Shown here piece by piece: positions 45,314-57,180 of a DNA stretch of 64,000 nucleotides (position 1 is its first letter; each line of letters starts with the position of its first letter). Both the position numbers and the translations under genes were made by a program. Below the pieces are notes generated by a model that saw nothing but the letters and a program-made list of their open reading frames with translations, was not told the origin of the DNA and ran no database searches. Source of the stretch: Phyto melanocephala (lineage: Eukaryota > Arthropoda > Insecta > Diptera > Rhinophoridae); NCBI GenBank assembly GCA_941918925.1, contig OW799233.1, positions 81,963,055-82,027,054 of the forward strand, in the 5' to 3' direction.

Positions 45314-46887
45314 GAAACAAGTAAGAGCACTATATTCGGCCGTGCCGAATCTTATATACCCTTCACAACGTGTAGTCATGCAATAACAGTAGTTTGTATC
45401 ACCATTCATCTCATATGAAATATATATAAAAAACATACATATATAAAAACATCCCATTGTAAAATTAAAAATTAACGTATGTATGTTAAAAAAAATAAAA
45501 AAAATTTAAAAAAAAAGTTAAAAAAAAAAAAAAAATAATTAAAATATAAATAATAAATATAAAACAAAAAAAAAAAAAGAAAATAAAAAAAAAAATTAAA
45601 GAAAAAATAATAAAAATATAAATAATATATTAAATAAAAAATAAAAAAAAAATTAAAAAAAAAATTTAAAAAAAAATATAAAAAAATAAAAAAAAATTTT
45701 TTTGGGCTCAGCTGGGATTCGATCCCACGTTTACTTTAACCAATATACAAGATTGCATGTATGTATGTTGTTGTTGTAATGTTGTTTTTGTGAAAAAAAA
45801 AATCGAGGTGGTCGTGGATTTTTGCTCATATCTCAGTTGTTTATGAACCGATGTTTCTGATTTTAAATACCGATCTACTCCCGAATATTTCTGATATTTT
45901 AATACCTCACCCGGGTCCAAGCGATTTCGGGGGGCTTCAAAAAAATGATTTCAACATACACACGGACAGACGGTCAGACGGACAGACTGACAGGGCTTAA
46001 TCGACTCCCCTATTCATAAGCTTTCAGGAAATATATACTTTATGGGGTCGGAAATGAAAATTGTAGAAATTTCACACGGAATGACAAACCTATATACATA
46101 TACCCTTCACACAGTGAAAAAGGGTATATGTATATAGGTTTGTCATTCCGTGTGAAATTTCTACAATTTTCATTTCCGACCCCATAAAGTATATATTTTC
46201 TGAAAGCTTATGAATAGGGGAGTCGATTAAGCTCTGTCAGTCTGTCCGTCTGGCCGTCTGTTCGTGTGTATGTTGAAATCAACTTTTTGAAGACCTCCGA
46301 CATCGCTCGGAACCGGGTGAGGTATTAAAATATCAGAAATATTCGGAAGTAGAACGGTATTGAAAATCAGAAACATTGGTACATAAACAACTGAGATATG
46401 AGCAAAAACCCACGACCACCTCGATTTTTTTTCACAAAAACAACATTACAACAACAACAACATACATACATACAAACGTGTATACTGATTAGAGAAAACG
46501 TGGCATCGAATCCGAGCTGAGCCAAAAAAAAAATTTTTTTAATTTTTTAAAAATTTTTTTTTTTTATTTTTTTTTATTTTTTATTTAATATATTATTTAT
46601 ATTTTTATTATTATTTTTTTTTTTAAATTTTTTAATTTTTTTTTTATTTTTTTTTTGTTTTATATATATTATATATATAATAATTTTTTTTTTTAAATTT
46701 TTTTTTGTTTTTGTTTTTTTAACATACATACGAGAATTTATAATTTTACAATGGGATGTTTTTATATATGTATGTACGTATTTCATATGGGATGAATGGT
46801 GACACAAACTACTGTTATTGCATGACTACACGTTGTGAAGGGTATATAAGATTCGGCACGGCCGAATATAGCACTTTTACTTGTTTC
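45314..46887. mobile_element. 1.57-kb palindrome: two family B elements joined right end to right end
   Basis: The left arm (45314 to about 46107) is a full family B copy; the right arm (about 46120-46887) is the same sequence inverted. The outer ends GAAACAAGTAA and TTACTTGTTTC match, both carry the ATTCGGC/GCCGAAT hairpin, and the axis lies near 46,113 within TACCCTTCACACAGTGAAAAAGGGTA. Arms differ mainly in the A/T-rich middle. The right edge abuts the last codons of the hAT transposase relic. Confidence 0.9.
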
Positions 46888-48428
46888 GATACAAGCTGAT
46901 CGATATCAGCTGGAATTGATGAGATGGCTACACGTACGCAGCTTTCTAATCGTGCATCACTTAGTCTTGATCGGTGGTCGTTTTTGATGAACTTCATGGA
47001 TGCGCTGTCTTCTCAGTTTTGAACATTTGGAATCGTAATTGAAGTTCGTTGATTAAAATGTTTATGTATGGTGCGTATTTTTGAAAAGTGGTAACGTTTT
47101 CTTTTTCTAAATGTGGAAAGTGAGACATATTTTTCTGCAAAAGATGCTGTTTCCACAATTTTAATTTGCACTCAAATCCCTGAATTTTATCATACAAGTT
47201 ATGAATAAACAGTCTTTTGCCTTGAAGTTCAATATTAAGATCATTGAGATGCTGGGTCATGTCGATAAGAAACCCAAGGTCGCAGATCCATTCTTTATTA
47301 CCAAAATGAGGAAAGTCATATCCCTTCATATCCAAGAACAATTGTATTTCGCTTTTTAAGTTGTATACTCTTTTAAGCATTGCACCTCTACTAAGCCAAC
47401 GTACTTCGGTATTAAAAACCACATCGCCATATTCAGCTTAGAAATCCTTTAGGAAATCTTTAAACTGGCGGTGATTTAACGCTCGCGACTTAATAAAATT
47501 AATTATTTTAATTATTGGTAATGTGACATTTGGCATACTCAATCTTTTCGCACACAAATTTTCCTGGTGAATTACGCAGTGGTTAATGAATATTTCCCTT
47601 CCTGTGGCCTTCTTAATGTCTTGAAACAGCCTTCCTGATACTCCAACCTCCATACTTGACATTGCTCGTGCTCCATCTGTCGATACACCCATAATCTTTT
47701 CTAATAAAATTGAAAAATTTTCCAACACAGACTTTAGTTCATCGTACAAGTCTTTGCCGGTTGTAGTTCCTTCCATAGGAATCAGTGAACACAATTCTTC
47801 GGTAATATTAAAATTGGAGTTAACACCACGTAGAAATATAGCCAGCTGTGCTGTATCGCTAATATCGCAACTCTCATCAAGTGCCAAAGAACAGTATTCG
47901 ATTTTGCAATGCGTTCACAAAGCGTTGTTGCTATGTTCTCAGACAAGTCTTCAATTCTCCTTGCTATGGATAATCTTGATAAACTAATGTTTGAAATAAT
48001 TTTTATTTATTCAGGAAATGCTATTTCTGCGACAGCAGTCAGACATTCTTTTATCATCTCTCCATCCACGAAGGGTTTCATTTTTTTGCCAGTATTTGAC
48101 TAACAACATAACTAGCCTTTACTGCGATATTTGATAAAACAGTTTGATTTTTAAAAAAATCCTGTTGTTTTCCGAAGTTTTTCTCCATTTGTTTAAACTT
48201 ATCTATCCGGAGTTGTCCTGTTAGGTTTTTGAATTATTGTTCATGCTTTGTATCTTAATGCCTTTTTATGTTATATTCATTTAAAGTCGACACAGTTTCT
48301 GAGCATATTAAGCATACAGCTTTATTTTTGGCAAAAGTGAAAAAAATAACCAAATTTCCACTTTTCTTGGAAATTCCTGTGCTCATCCGCAATCGTCCGT
48401 TTTTTTGTTTTCTTTTCAGACATTCTAT
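46888..48428 (-). pseudogene. hAT-family (GTF2IRD2/Charlie8-like) transposase relic
   Basis: On the - strand, from a start near 48,425: an N-terminal TIADEHRNFQEKWKFGYFF stretch with a decayed zinc-finger region, FVDGEMIKECL, then LDESCDISDTAQLAIFLRG (about 47,880), VSTDGARAMSS, NHCVIHQENLCAKRL and, after a break, EVRWLSRGAMLKRVYNLKSE (about 47,405), and finally SDARLESCVRVAISSIPADI (about 46,950). This is the block order of the hAT subgroup domesticated in vertebrates as GTF2IRD2. Many stops and frameshifts make it dead. The C-terminus stops exactly where the palindrome begins. Confidence 0.85.
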
Positions 48429-49440
48429 TATGGAAAAAAAATTTTAAAGTTAACAAAGTTTGGGGAAAAACTTAATTTTGAGTAAAGAAAACTCTAATAT
48501 TACCTTTTCGACAATAAAATTTCACTAACTTTTTCAAGAAATACAAAAATTGTTAGTTAACAGCTTACCAGTCTTTTCAATTTCGCGTTATACAAGTCAC
48601 AGTTTCACAATGAACTGTAACTGTAACTGTGTTGTAAAAATACCGCGTGATGCGGGGTTTCCCGTAATTAATTTTATAATAATATAGTCGCAATTTAGTC
48701 GATAAAAATTTAACTTTATGTACATATGTATACACATGTTTATTCTCGTTCTGTAAAACTATGGAATACAATGTCATATAATATAGTGCCACCATATCTT
48801 TTACTGCAAAAAAACTTTTAATTTTATTGTTTCACAGAACAAGAATTGACTTTCAGTTATCAAAACCATTTTTTGTAAAATCTAGATCTTATATATTAAT
48901 TAATATTTTAAGACGCCATCTTGGATTTTACATTTTTTAATGGTCAAGCCCTTTCATTTGATACCAATATTGTGGGGGTTAAAGGAGTAACATTTTAAAA
49001 TATCAGACTTGGCCCATATATAAATGTATTGCCCGCAATTTTGTAGTTCATTCATTAATTTTTTTATAGTGCGTTGTATTTCGCTAGTCAATTATTTTCC
49101 TATGGTACCAATATTAACTCTCTCGGTTGTCCAGATGCTGAAAATATTGGTTTTCGTTTGTAACTTTTTGGAATATTTATATATTTAAAAAAATAAGTAT
49201 TATATATACAAATAATAACAAAGGTACCTCTAAATTATTCTATGGTTGATATATTTTAATTTTGGCGGTAAAAATATGGGGAAAACAGAAGCAGTCGCGT
49301 TTTTTTGATCATGTCACAGAAAGTTGTGGGGCGATTTTGCTGAATTTCAATAGCGTTTCATTCCCGTATATTTTTAAAAGATTTATACTATACACAGGTC
49401 TAAGGAACATGTGGTTGCTTCTAAAAGATAGACGGATATC
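48429..49440. other. AT-rich sequence, no recognised genes
   Basis: May include the 5' flank and end of the hAT element. Nothing else was identified. Confidence 0.4.
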
Positions 49441-49580
49441 TCTTTATCGATTCCTCTATTCATAAGCTTTCAGAAAATATATACTTTAAGGGGTCGGAAA
49501 TGAAAATCATCGAAATTACAAACGGAATGACAAAGCTATATATACCCTTTTACACAGTTGTGTGAAGGGTATAAATAAAC
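49440..49580 (+). mobile_element. Family B right-end fragment
   Basis: ATTCATAAGCTTTCAGAAAA, GGGGTCGGAAATGAAAATCA, ACGGAATGACAAAGC and AAGGGTATA reproduce the last ~140 bp of family B. Confidence 0.65.
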
Positions 49581-50180
49581 TATTAGAAAGAAATTTTCCA
49601 AATCTTAATCTAATTAAAATTGGTTCAGTATTTTAGAAGTAATAAGCGTTTAAAATGTAACAAAATAAAAAATAAAAAAACATGTTAAATCAAGAAAACT
49701 TTTTTTGCATAGAGTGTTTTTATTGTATAGTAAATATAAAAAACTTAACAAAGACAGTGTAGTCATATTTTCATCACCGCACATCCCAAACGCAAAAAGT
49801 AGAGATAAAGCTGGACATTGCGTTCTTCTCTGATGTGTAGCTCCACTAATAAGGGATTTTTGGAAATTTTAAACTTAAGGGATAAAAACGGTTAAAATCA
49901 GTGACCTTATTTATATTGGCTACACTAAAAATGATACTAATTAAATTTTTATTTTTTTAATGAAAAAAGTTTGGCACTTAAACATCATCATCTTTGCTGC
50001 CTAAGCCATAAAGATTCCAATCTACTTGCTGTTTAACTAAAACTAATAAAAAAAGGATATTTAAACCATTTTGTGGTTTTTTTTTAATTTTTTGAATGAT
50101 TTTGTTCGAGATTTAGGACTCTTATAATCAAAGACTCAACTCATTGCATCAATGTAACAGCAATAGATAAGAACACGAAG
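49581..50180. other. AT-rich spacer
   Basis: No genes or repeats recognised. Confidence 0.4.
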
Positions 50181-50830
50181 GCGAGATGACTTTGTGGGTT
50201 ATTTAAGAAAAGAAAGCAATTTAGTGTTTTGTGATTATGCTGAGAGACTAGGTGTCACTGAAAAGTCTGAAGAATGGCGACTCTTTATTGATTCTTCCAA
50301 GACTAGATTACAACCCGTTTTACTTCACAATAGTAATAAATATCCATCAGTTTTAGTGGCACATGCAAAAAACATGAAAGAAAACTACGCAAATATAAAG
50401 TTATACTCATTAAAATTAAATACCCACAGTAGTCACGAAACATTAGTGCTGACCTTAAAGTTGTTGTTATGCTAACGAAAGAAGAATATTTAGTTCAAAA
50501 AGAGAATATATTTCTACCACCTCTTCACATAAAGCTAGGTCAAATGAACAACTTAATGAAAGCGATGAAAAACAATGGTAAAGGTTTCCAATACATTAAA
50601 ACAAAATACCCTCGAATCAGCGACACAGAACTGAAAGAAGGAATCTTTGTAGGTCCACAAATACGAGAGCTAATAAAGTTGAATAAAGTAGAAATTAGAG
50701 CATGGGCGGCTTTTGTAAATGAATGTCACAGTTTTTTTGGGAAACAAAAAAGCAGAAAGCTACAAAGAAATCATTCAAGAAATTATTTCTGCCTGTGAAG
50801 TTTTAAAAGTAAAATTATTTCTTTGGACCC
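50180..50830 (+). pseudogene. Decayed ORF of a multicopy insect family of unknown function
   Basis: Two frames give FVGYLRKESNLVFCD, EEWRLFIDSSKTRLQPVLLH, YPSVLVAHAKNMKENYANIK and then, after a break, FLPPLHIKLGQMNNLMKAMK, YPRISDTELKEGIFVGPQIR and WAAFVNECHSFFG. I recognise these motifs from unannotated, high-copy ORFs in insects and other invertebrates, probably of transposon origin, but know no assigned function. Frameshifts and a missing central segment (between the two frames at 50,475) make this copy a relic. Flanks show no terminal repeats that I can identify. Confidence 0.6.
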
Positions 50831-51290
50831 GCACTTTTTGTGTAGCTTAACATTTTTTTTGGGGGTAGCAAAAGCTTAAATGTTTTTCTTGTTTCAAAAT
50901 CTTAAACTAAATTAATTGTACATGTATATTTATTGTAAATAGTTCATTTATTCAAATCCAGGAGTGGGGGACAAAAACAATTCTGGTCTAGTTACTCCCA
51001 TAAATATCAGATCAACATGGTGCAAGATTTAAACAAGACATGATGCATTATTATTATCGCCACTCATTTCTGAATTATCCTAAACACTTGAAAAAAATAT
51101 AAAACGTTATTTAACTGTCTAAAAGAAAATTTTATTGTTAACCATTTGCTGGTAGTTTGATCAAAATCGGACATATCGTTCTCAAGTTATGATGAAATTT
51201 ATCAGCAAGACTGCCTTATTTCAAGCGAAATATTAGGAATAAATAGAATCTTAGCCCGATAGAAGAAAACTGAGATGGATTTGCGGATCT
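50831..51290. other. AT-rich spacer
   Basis: No recognised features. Confidence 0.4.
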
Positions 51291-52070
51291 ATAATAGTAC
51301 ACACATTTTTATTCCAAGGCAGACCAGTGTGCTGTAAATTTTCGTACATTTCGATCTTTACCCTTTCGCTATATACAAACTTTAAAAAATAAATATATTG
51401 TCAAAATTTCTTGATCTTTTTTAATTGATAATATTTGATTTTTATTTAAGCTTGAGATCAACTTTCTTGTTTTTTATAAAAAATTATTTATTATTAACCA
51501 ATAAATATTTCGCTACCAAACAATGGGTAGCTTCTTCAGGGTAAATATGTATACAAATTACATTAACAAAAAACAAATTCCAAACAATTAATTGTTTGGC
51601 AGCGAAATATTGGACAATAATAAATAATTATTTATAAAAAACAAGAAAGTTGATCTCAAACTTAAATAAAAATCAAATATTATCGAACTTAAAAAATTTT
51701 TGGGAAACATATTGTTCTTACTCATGAAATATACATGTGAAATTTTATCGCTCTACATCATTGTATTTAGGCGCAATCGTATTTGATTCGATATAAGAAA
51801 TATATTTTTTATGATTTTTTCTTGCATAACAAGCTTTAACAGAATAAACCTATTTAGCTCATTTTCAATACCAAACATTTCTAAGTTATTAGAAATATTC
51901 TGAATTCTTCTGTTTGAGCTCAATTGTACTTCCAACAGACGGAAAGTCAGACGGACATAGCAACGTCAGCTTAAAATGAAACCAGGAATCAAAAATATAT
52001 GGAATGGAATGGAATGCCAAAATGTATATATCCCCACACCATTTTTTTTAAGGGTGGTATAAAAATGAAG
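51290..52070 (+). mobile_element. Family A unique-segment fragment interrupted by a fold-back MITE
   Basis: TGTAAATTTTCGTACATTTCGA and later GAAACATATTGTT-TTACTCA and a CAGACGGA-containing stretch match the right-hand unique segment of family A (26.9-27.4 kb), ending in a GGTGGTATAAAA remnant. The segment is split by the element at 51427-51684. Confidence 0.55.
51427..51684. mobile_element. Fold-back MITE, 258 bp with about 95-bp arms
   Basis: The left arm begins GATAATATTTGATTTTTATT and the right arm ends AATAAAAATCAAATATTATC; the arms continue through TTGAGATCAACTTTCTTGTT and the loop contains TAGCTTCTTCAGGG. The surrounding family A fragment resumes after it. Confidence 0.85.
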
Positions 52071-52304
52071 TTTTTGTACTTCGTAATGAAATTTATAAGC
52101 TTTTTCAAGATGTGTTGAATTTTTTTATAAATAGATTTATACCAAAAAAAGTAAATATATTGTAAAAGATTTGGTACGATGAATTAAACTCGTACCTTAA
52201 ATATATTGCACATATTTTGTTTTTTTATTACCAAACCTTTATGGCGTATAAGCAATAATGGACCAAATAACCAATGGATTTAAAAAACATATATTTTGAA
52301 TGTA

Positions 52305-52848
52305 AAGTATCCGCCATCTAACGTTTTTTTTTTCAACTTGTGCTTATTTCGTGAATGGTAACACTTAGCTCATGTCTGATTTTACAGATAATTAGTTTTA
52401 TCCTTACGCTTAACGAATATGGTTGTGTATACGCTTGAACAATGCTGGGAAATATTGCGACATTTTTTTGGCCGATTTTGCCAAAAAAATCATCTTTTCA
52501 GATGAAGCTCATTTTGAACTTGGCGGATATGTAAACAAGCAAAATTGTCGCAGAAAACCCGCACGCATACATTGAAAAGCCGACACACCCAAAACGAGTC
52601 ACTGTTTGGTGCGGATTTTGGTCCAGAGGCACAGTTGGGCCATTTTTCTTCGAAAATGAGCAAGGAGTGGCCGTAGTCAATGGCGATCGGTATCGGGCTA
52701 TATTGAACGAATTTTTGTTCACAAAAATTGAAGAGGAGGATATTGGCAACATTTGGATTCAACAGGACGGCGCTACTTGCCACACAGCCGAAGCTACACT
52801 TTTTTTTATAGCATTTAAAAAAAAAAGAAAGTTATTTGGCGGACCCTT
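52305..52848 (+). mobile_element. rosa-like mariner, copy 2, internally deleted (544 bp)
   Basis: Same termini as the element at 32.5 kb (left TCCGCCATCTAACG, right GTTATTTGGCGGACCC), with TA at 52303-52304 and 52849-52850. It retains the 5' end, jumps from about 52,467 to the catalytic DEAHFELGG-like block, continues through GVAVVNGDRYRAILNEFLFT and NIWIQQDGATCHTAEATL, and then jumps to the 3' terminus. Two large deletions remove the HTH region and the third Asp. This copy keeps bases missing from copy 1 around the second Asp, and the reverse. Confidence 0.85.
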
Positions 52849-52850
52849 TA

Positions 52851-53340
52851 TATTTGCTTTTGATTATAGTTACAGAACAGTTGAATTTTAAGAATTTATC
52901 TTAAAGGGCTTTCATGATGATTGTTCACAATGTTTACCCATCATGACTTTCTTTCTTTTGTTTGCCGATGATCGAAGAGACTTGAAAGCGGGGTAATAAA
53001 ACCATGTTTTGTGTTTTTTATTTTCCAATTTCCTTCTACACCAGACCTAAAAAAATTGTACGACATCTGTCAGAAGTGTCGACAAACATGCAATAATTCC
53101 ATACGAATTAGAAAATATAAATATTTCTTACAGAAATCTAAAGGAATATCTAATAAAATAAAAAAAACCTTACAGAAATCAAATGAAACTTAGTTTTAGT
53201 TTTTATTTGTTATTAATTTAATTTATTATTATATAAATATTTCTTTGTAATATAGTACCACTTACTATTCGTCTTTGGGGCTTTTTATAATATTTTTGTT
53301 AAAAAAAGAAATACAAAAAAAAATTAATGAACCTAGTTAT
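52851..53340. other. AT-rich spacer
   Basis: A block near 53,040-53,160 (CTGTCAGAAGTGTCGACAAA) is similar in style to the GAAATCTGTACGAAAT-type motifs at 54,230-54,420, perhaps one decayed repeat family. Nothing codes. Confidence 0.35.
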
Positions 53341-53344
53341 TTGT

Positions 53345-53945
53345 ATAAAAAGGGTTGTCAAATATTTACGGCCGATGTTGATTTTGAATTAAACACAAAT
53401 TTTTTAGCAAGTTATTGACAATTCTTTTTATTATGATAATATTGGTATGGTTCAATTATGTATGGAATAAAATATCGGCCAAATGGCCGCCAAGATTTCG
53501 GCGGCATACCTTCAATGACAATGTTGGCGTTCAATTGTTGGGCACGGTGATGAGTCGAGGTTAACTAGTCTTTTGCCAAACTATCGCAAAAAACAGCAAT
53601 GTTTTCCGTTCAACGAACTAAGATGGCATTTACTGATGTTTTCAAATTTCATACAGACCTGTTTTGCTGAAATTTAAATATTTTTCACAATTCTCCCGAT
53701 TGTAGACGGATTTGAACGATTATGTTAACCAAAAGAATCGCGAATCGCACGAAACGCATTTTGATTTGAACGCCCATTTTCATAATAAGCCTGAATAACA
53801 TTAACGCGTTGCTAGAGTGTATATCTTTCCATGGTTCAAATTAAGTTAGTCTGAAATTGAGAAATGTCAAATGAAATGTAGAAAAAAAACTTGACGTTTA
53901 GGTTACCATTCAACATCGGCTCTTAAAATTTAATTAACCTTTATT
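53345..53945 (-). mobile_element. Mariner-derived MITE, free-standing copy
   Basis: Same element as inside family A, in the inverted orientation (GCCGATGTTGATTT left; CAACATCGGCTCTTAAAATT right) but without the G/C homopolymer run; the corresponding place reads GGCCAAATGGCCGCC. Shows the MITE also exists outside family A. Confidence 0.75.
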
Positions 53946-54640
53946 ATCTTTTTGTTTAATATTTACAAGAATTCTTTTAACTATTTAATTATTTTTAGAC
54001 TTTTTTTAATCTTTATTTAATTTAACCTTTCTGTTTTTTAATAACAATTATTTAATTTTTTAATAATTGAATACTTTATTTGTTTTATTTTAGCGAATTT
54101 AGCAACTAATTAATTTTAAAGTTAAAAATTTACTTTGTTTGTAACTTCAACACGATTGTACAAACCCAAAAATTACATGTTAAAGGTATCATGCAATTAT
54201 TACGAACAATAAGAAAAAAAAAACTTCAACAAATCTGTGCGAAATCAGTCAGAAATCTAGCATACTTGTCGGTAAACAAAAATAAAATCCTTTCGACATA
54301 TCCGTACGAAATCAGTCAGAAAACTATCAGACATGTTGTAAATCAAATTTCTTAGACATGTCTAATAGAAATCTGTACGAAATATCCGTTAAAAAAATTA
54401 GATATTTGTTAGACTTGTCTCTGTTAGTGTAAAGTAAAAATATACTCTACTATTTTGCAAATGCACTGATGCAAGACCGTTTGCACACGATTGTAAATTA
54501 CGCTATTGTTACTTCCATTTGCTATTAATTTATTGTCTTAAATTTATCCTGACAATAGAACCTTGAGTATTTCTACTTTATAAGTTATACTACAATCTCT
54601 TTTTTACTACAGTGCTGTAGTTTTAGGGAAACATAAGAGT
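53946..54640. other. AT-rich sequence with short dispersed repeats
   Basis: Recurring CGAAATCAGTCAGAAA and AGACATGTCTAATAG-type motifs between 54,225 and 54,420 at irregular spacing. No genes. Confidence 0.4.
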
Positions 54641-55830
54641 ATGAATTGGTAGTTAAAAAATAATATAAAATTTGTGTGGGTATGAGCCTCCTAATTTGAA
54701 AATAATATTAATAATGTATGAATTTAATTTAAACCAGCAATTAATTTTTTTTCCAAAATTTTTCGGGCTATGAGCTTTTGCAGTTCATTGATAGTAGAAT
54801 ATGTGAGAAGTTGGCGTAAAAGTAGTTGTGTCAAAATAATATCGGCTAATGAACTTAACCTTAACATATACGGGAAATTTCAGTTATTTAATTTTCATTA
54901 ATAGTGAAAAGGGGGCGTTAAAGTTGGCGTGGTGTTTCTTCTAATAAATTCAACTTAAATATTTTAATATAGGGTCCTTTATTCTCTCAAAACCTTTGTG
55001 CATAGAGAAATAATATGAAAAATAATAATCAACTTTAAATTGGAGGTGGGAGTGTCACCTCGTTATTACAAATATATTGATGAAAAAACAATGTTTATGA
55101 TATTTAATAATCGTATGTCTAGTTTGCCAGTTTCATTGCATTTAAAATTTTAAAAATTTAGACCAAAAAGACACTGTGCGGTATAAATATTCGTAGATTT
55201 TATTTTTAACTCCTTTTATAATGTATGGATTTAAGCATTTTTTGAGGAAACATATTTTTTACTTATGAAATATACTCCGCGTTGTAGCGTTTAGGCGCAT
55301 TACAAGCTTTAACTCTCTTCCTTATATTATATACCTATTTGGCAAATTTTCAATACCAAACATTTCTGATGTATTATTCTGGAAAAATTTGATCCCCCTA
55401 ACTTTTTCTGTTCGAGCTATATTGCGCTTTCAACAGATGGATGGCCATACATAGCTAGATCCTCCGAACATGAAACCAGGACTCAGAACACTAATTTTTG
55501 AGAATATTAATATATCTCTATATCATTTTAGTGGTGTATATAACTCTTTATCTTATTTATATAATATCTCAATGGAAAAGGATTTTGAGAAAATAAAGGA
55601 CCATATTAAAGTATATAAGTTGAATTTATTATTAAAAACTACTTTGACATGCCTACTTTAACGCCCACATATCATATAATCTACTGTTAATGATATTTTA
55701 AAGCTCATAAAAGCGACAGAATTAGATGTATTAGACGATATATATGTAGCTTTCTGATAAATGTTATTTTATTAAAATTTATATTATTTCTATATGTACA
55801 AAAATTTTGAAAAAAAAACTGTAATGGATT
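54640..55830 (+). repeat. Highly diverged family A-type array and unique segment
   Basis: GGGGGCGTTAAAGTTGGCGTG, GGAGGTGGGAGTGTCACCT and TTTTACTTATGAAATATACT parallel family A but with many changes. The start resembles 31,560 (TGTGTGGG-ATG-CCTCCTA). An older copy than the others. Confidence 0.55.
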
Positions 55831-55989
55831 ATCTTAGATGAATTAAAACATTAATTTCATTATTTTGAAAGTTGGATGTGCCTTGCCCTTACAAAGCTAA
55901 TATTAATTTTTTTAATACCTCTGGTTACCAAATTATACTTTTCCCGGTTAAATACAAAATTGTATTAAAAATCAGTTCTAATGTAGAAA

Positions 55990-56235
55990 AATTTGTTTAT
56001 TATACCGTTCACCACAGTGTAAAAGGGTATATATAGGTTTGTCATTCCGTGTTAGATTTCTACAATAATCATTTTCGACCCCATAAAATATATATTTTTT
56101 GAAAGCTTATGAATAGAGGAAGCCCTACGACATCTGCAAGACCTTTGTAAGGTATCAAAATATCAGAAATATTTGGAATAGTGTTCCACACACATTCGGC
56201 AAGACCATATAGTGCTCTAACTTGTTTTTTTTTTA
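55990..56235 (-). mobile_element. Family B fragment, inverted and internally deleted
   Basis: GTAAAAGGGTATATATAGG, TTGTCATTCCGTG and GAAAGCTTATGAATAG are the family B right end in reverse; ATTCGGCAAGACC...GTGCTCTAACTTGTTTTT is the opposite terminus with a broken hairpin. 56,236-56,613 is AT-rich without features. Confidence 0.6.
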
Positions 56236-57180
56236 TTTCATAATTTTTATTTGTTTTAAGTTAGTTGTTGACACATGAAATATGTTAAACAAAATGAATG
56301 TTAATTTTGTATCGTTGTGTTTGTTGTAGCCGTGCCTGAGTTAATGTACCTTGTTGCAAGTAAAACAAAGTTTTTAGAGAATTATTGCTATATTTGTTAT
56401 TATTATAGAAGAATCTATTGCAATTATGTATAAAACAAAATATCAGCCATAAGCTCGTCACGGCTTTAGTGACATACTTCTAACCGATAGTCAATATTCA
56501 ATGTTAAAGTTCAATAATTGAGCACGACGACGCATTATGTTTCGTTCCAAGACAAAAATCAAAAAAAAAAATTTTTGTCTCAAATTGCGTTTAAATACAG
56601 AGTTTTTGAAAGATAACAAGTAAGAGCACTATATTCTTTTATACACACCACAAATTTTGTGTACTTTTATAGCACAAAATTGATTTATTTTGTTATTAAC
56701 AGTAATCGCTGTGGAATAATATCTTTGTACTAAAATATTACTTTCTTTGTATAACTTCGATATGGTAGTAAAATGATTTCGTAAATTTAGTTTTTTAATG
56801 AAAGTGGGAGTTAAAGTAGGCGTGTCAATACTAATTGTGTTTCTACTAATTAATACATCTTAGATATTTCAATATAGTCCTTTATTACTCCAAAAACTTT
56901 GTCCAAAAATAAATTTGAATTTGAGATAAACCGTTATATGGTAAATAGGCGTTAAAGTAGGCGTGTCACCTAAATTTTCTGGCATAACATGACATTGACT
57001 AAAATGATATCTGTAGCAAATTTCATCATCATACCTCTAATTTTGTCGGTTTTATGAGCTTTTTAATTTAATTAATAGTGGATAACGTGAAAAGTGGGCG
57101 TTATATGTAGTAGGTTATATATAGTTTACATTTTACTAGCATATCGAAGTTATACAAAGAAAGTGATACATATTTTAGTA

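Noticed and set aside
46574..46807. Lys/Asn-rich frame on the - strand
   Set aside because: It is the A/T-rich middle of the family B palindrome arm; composition alone keeps it open.
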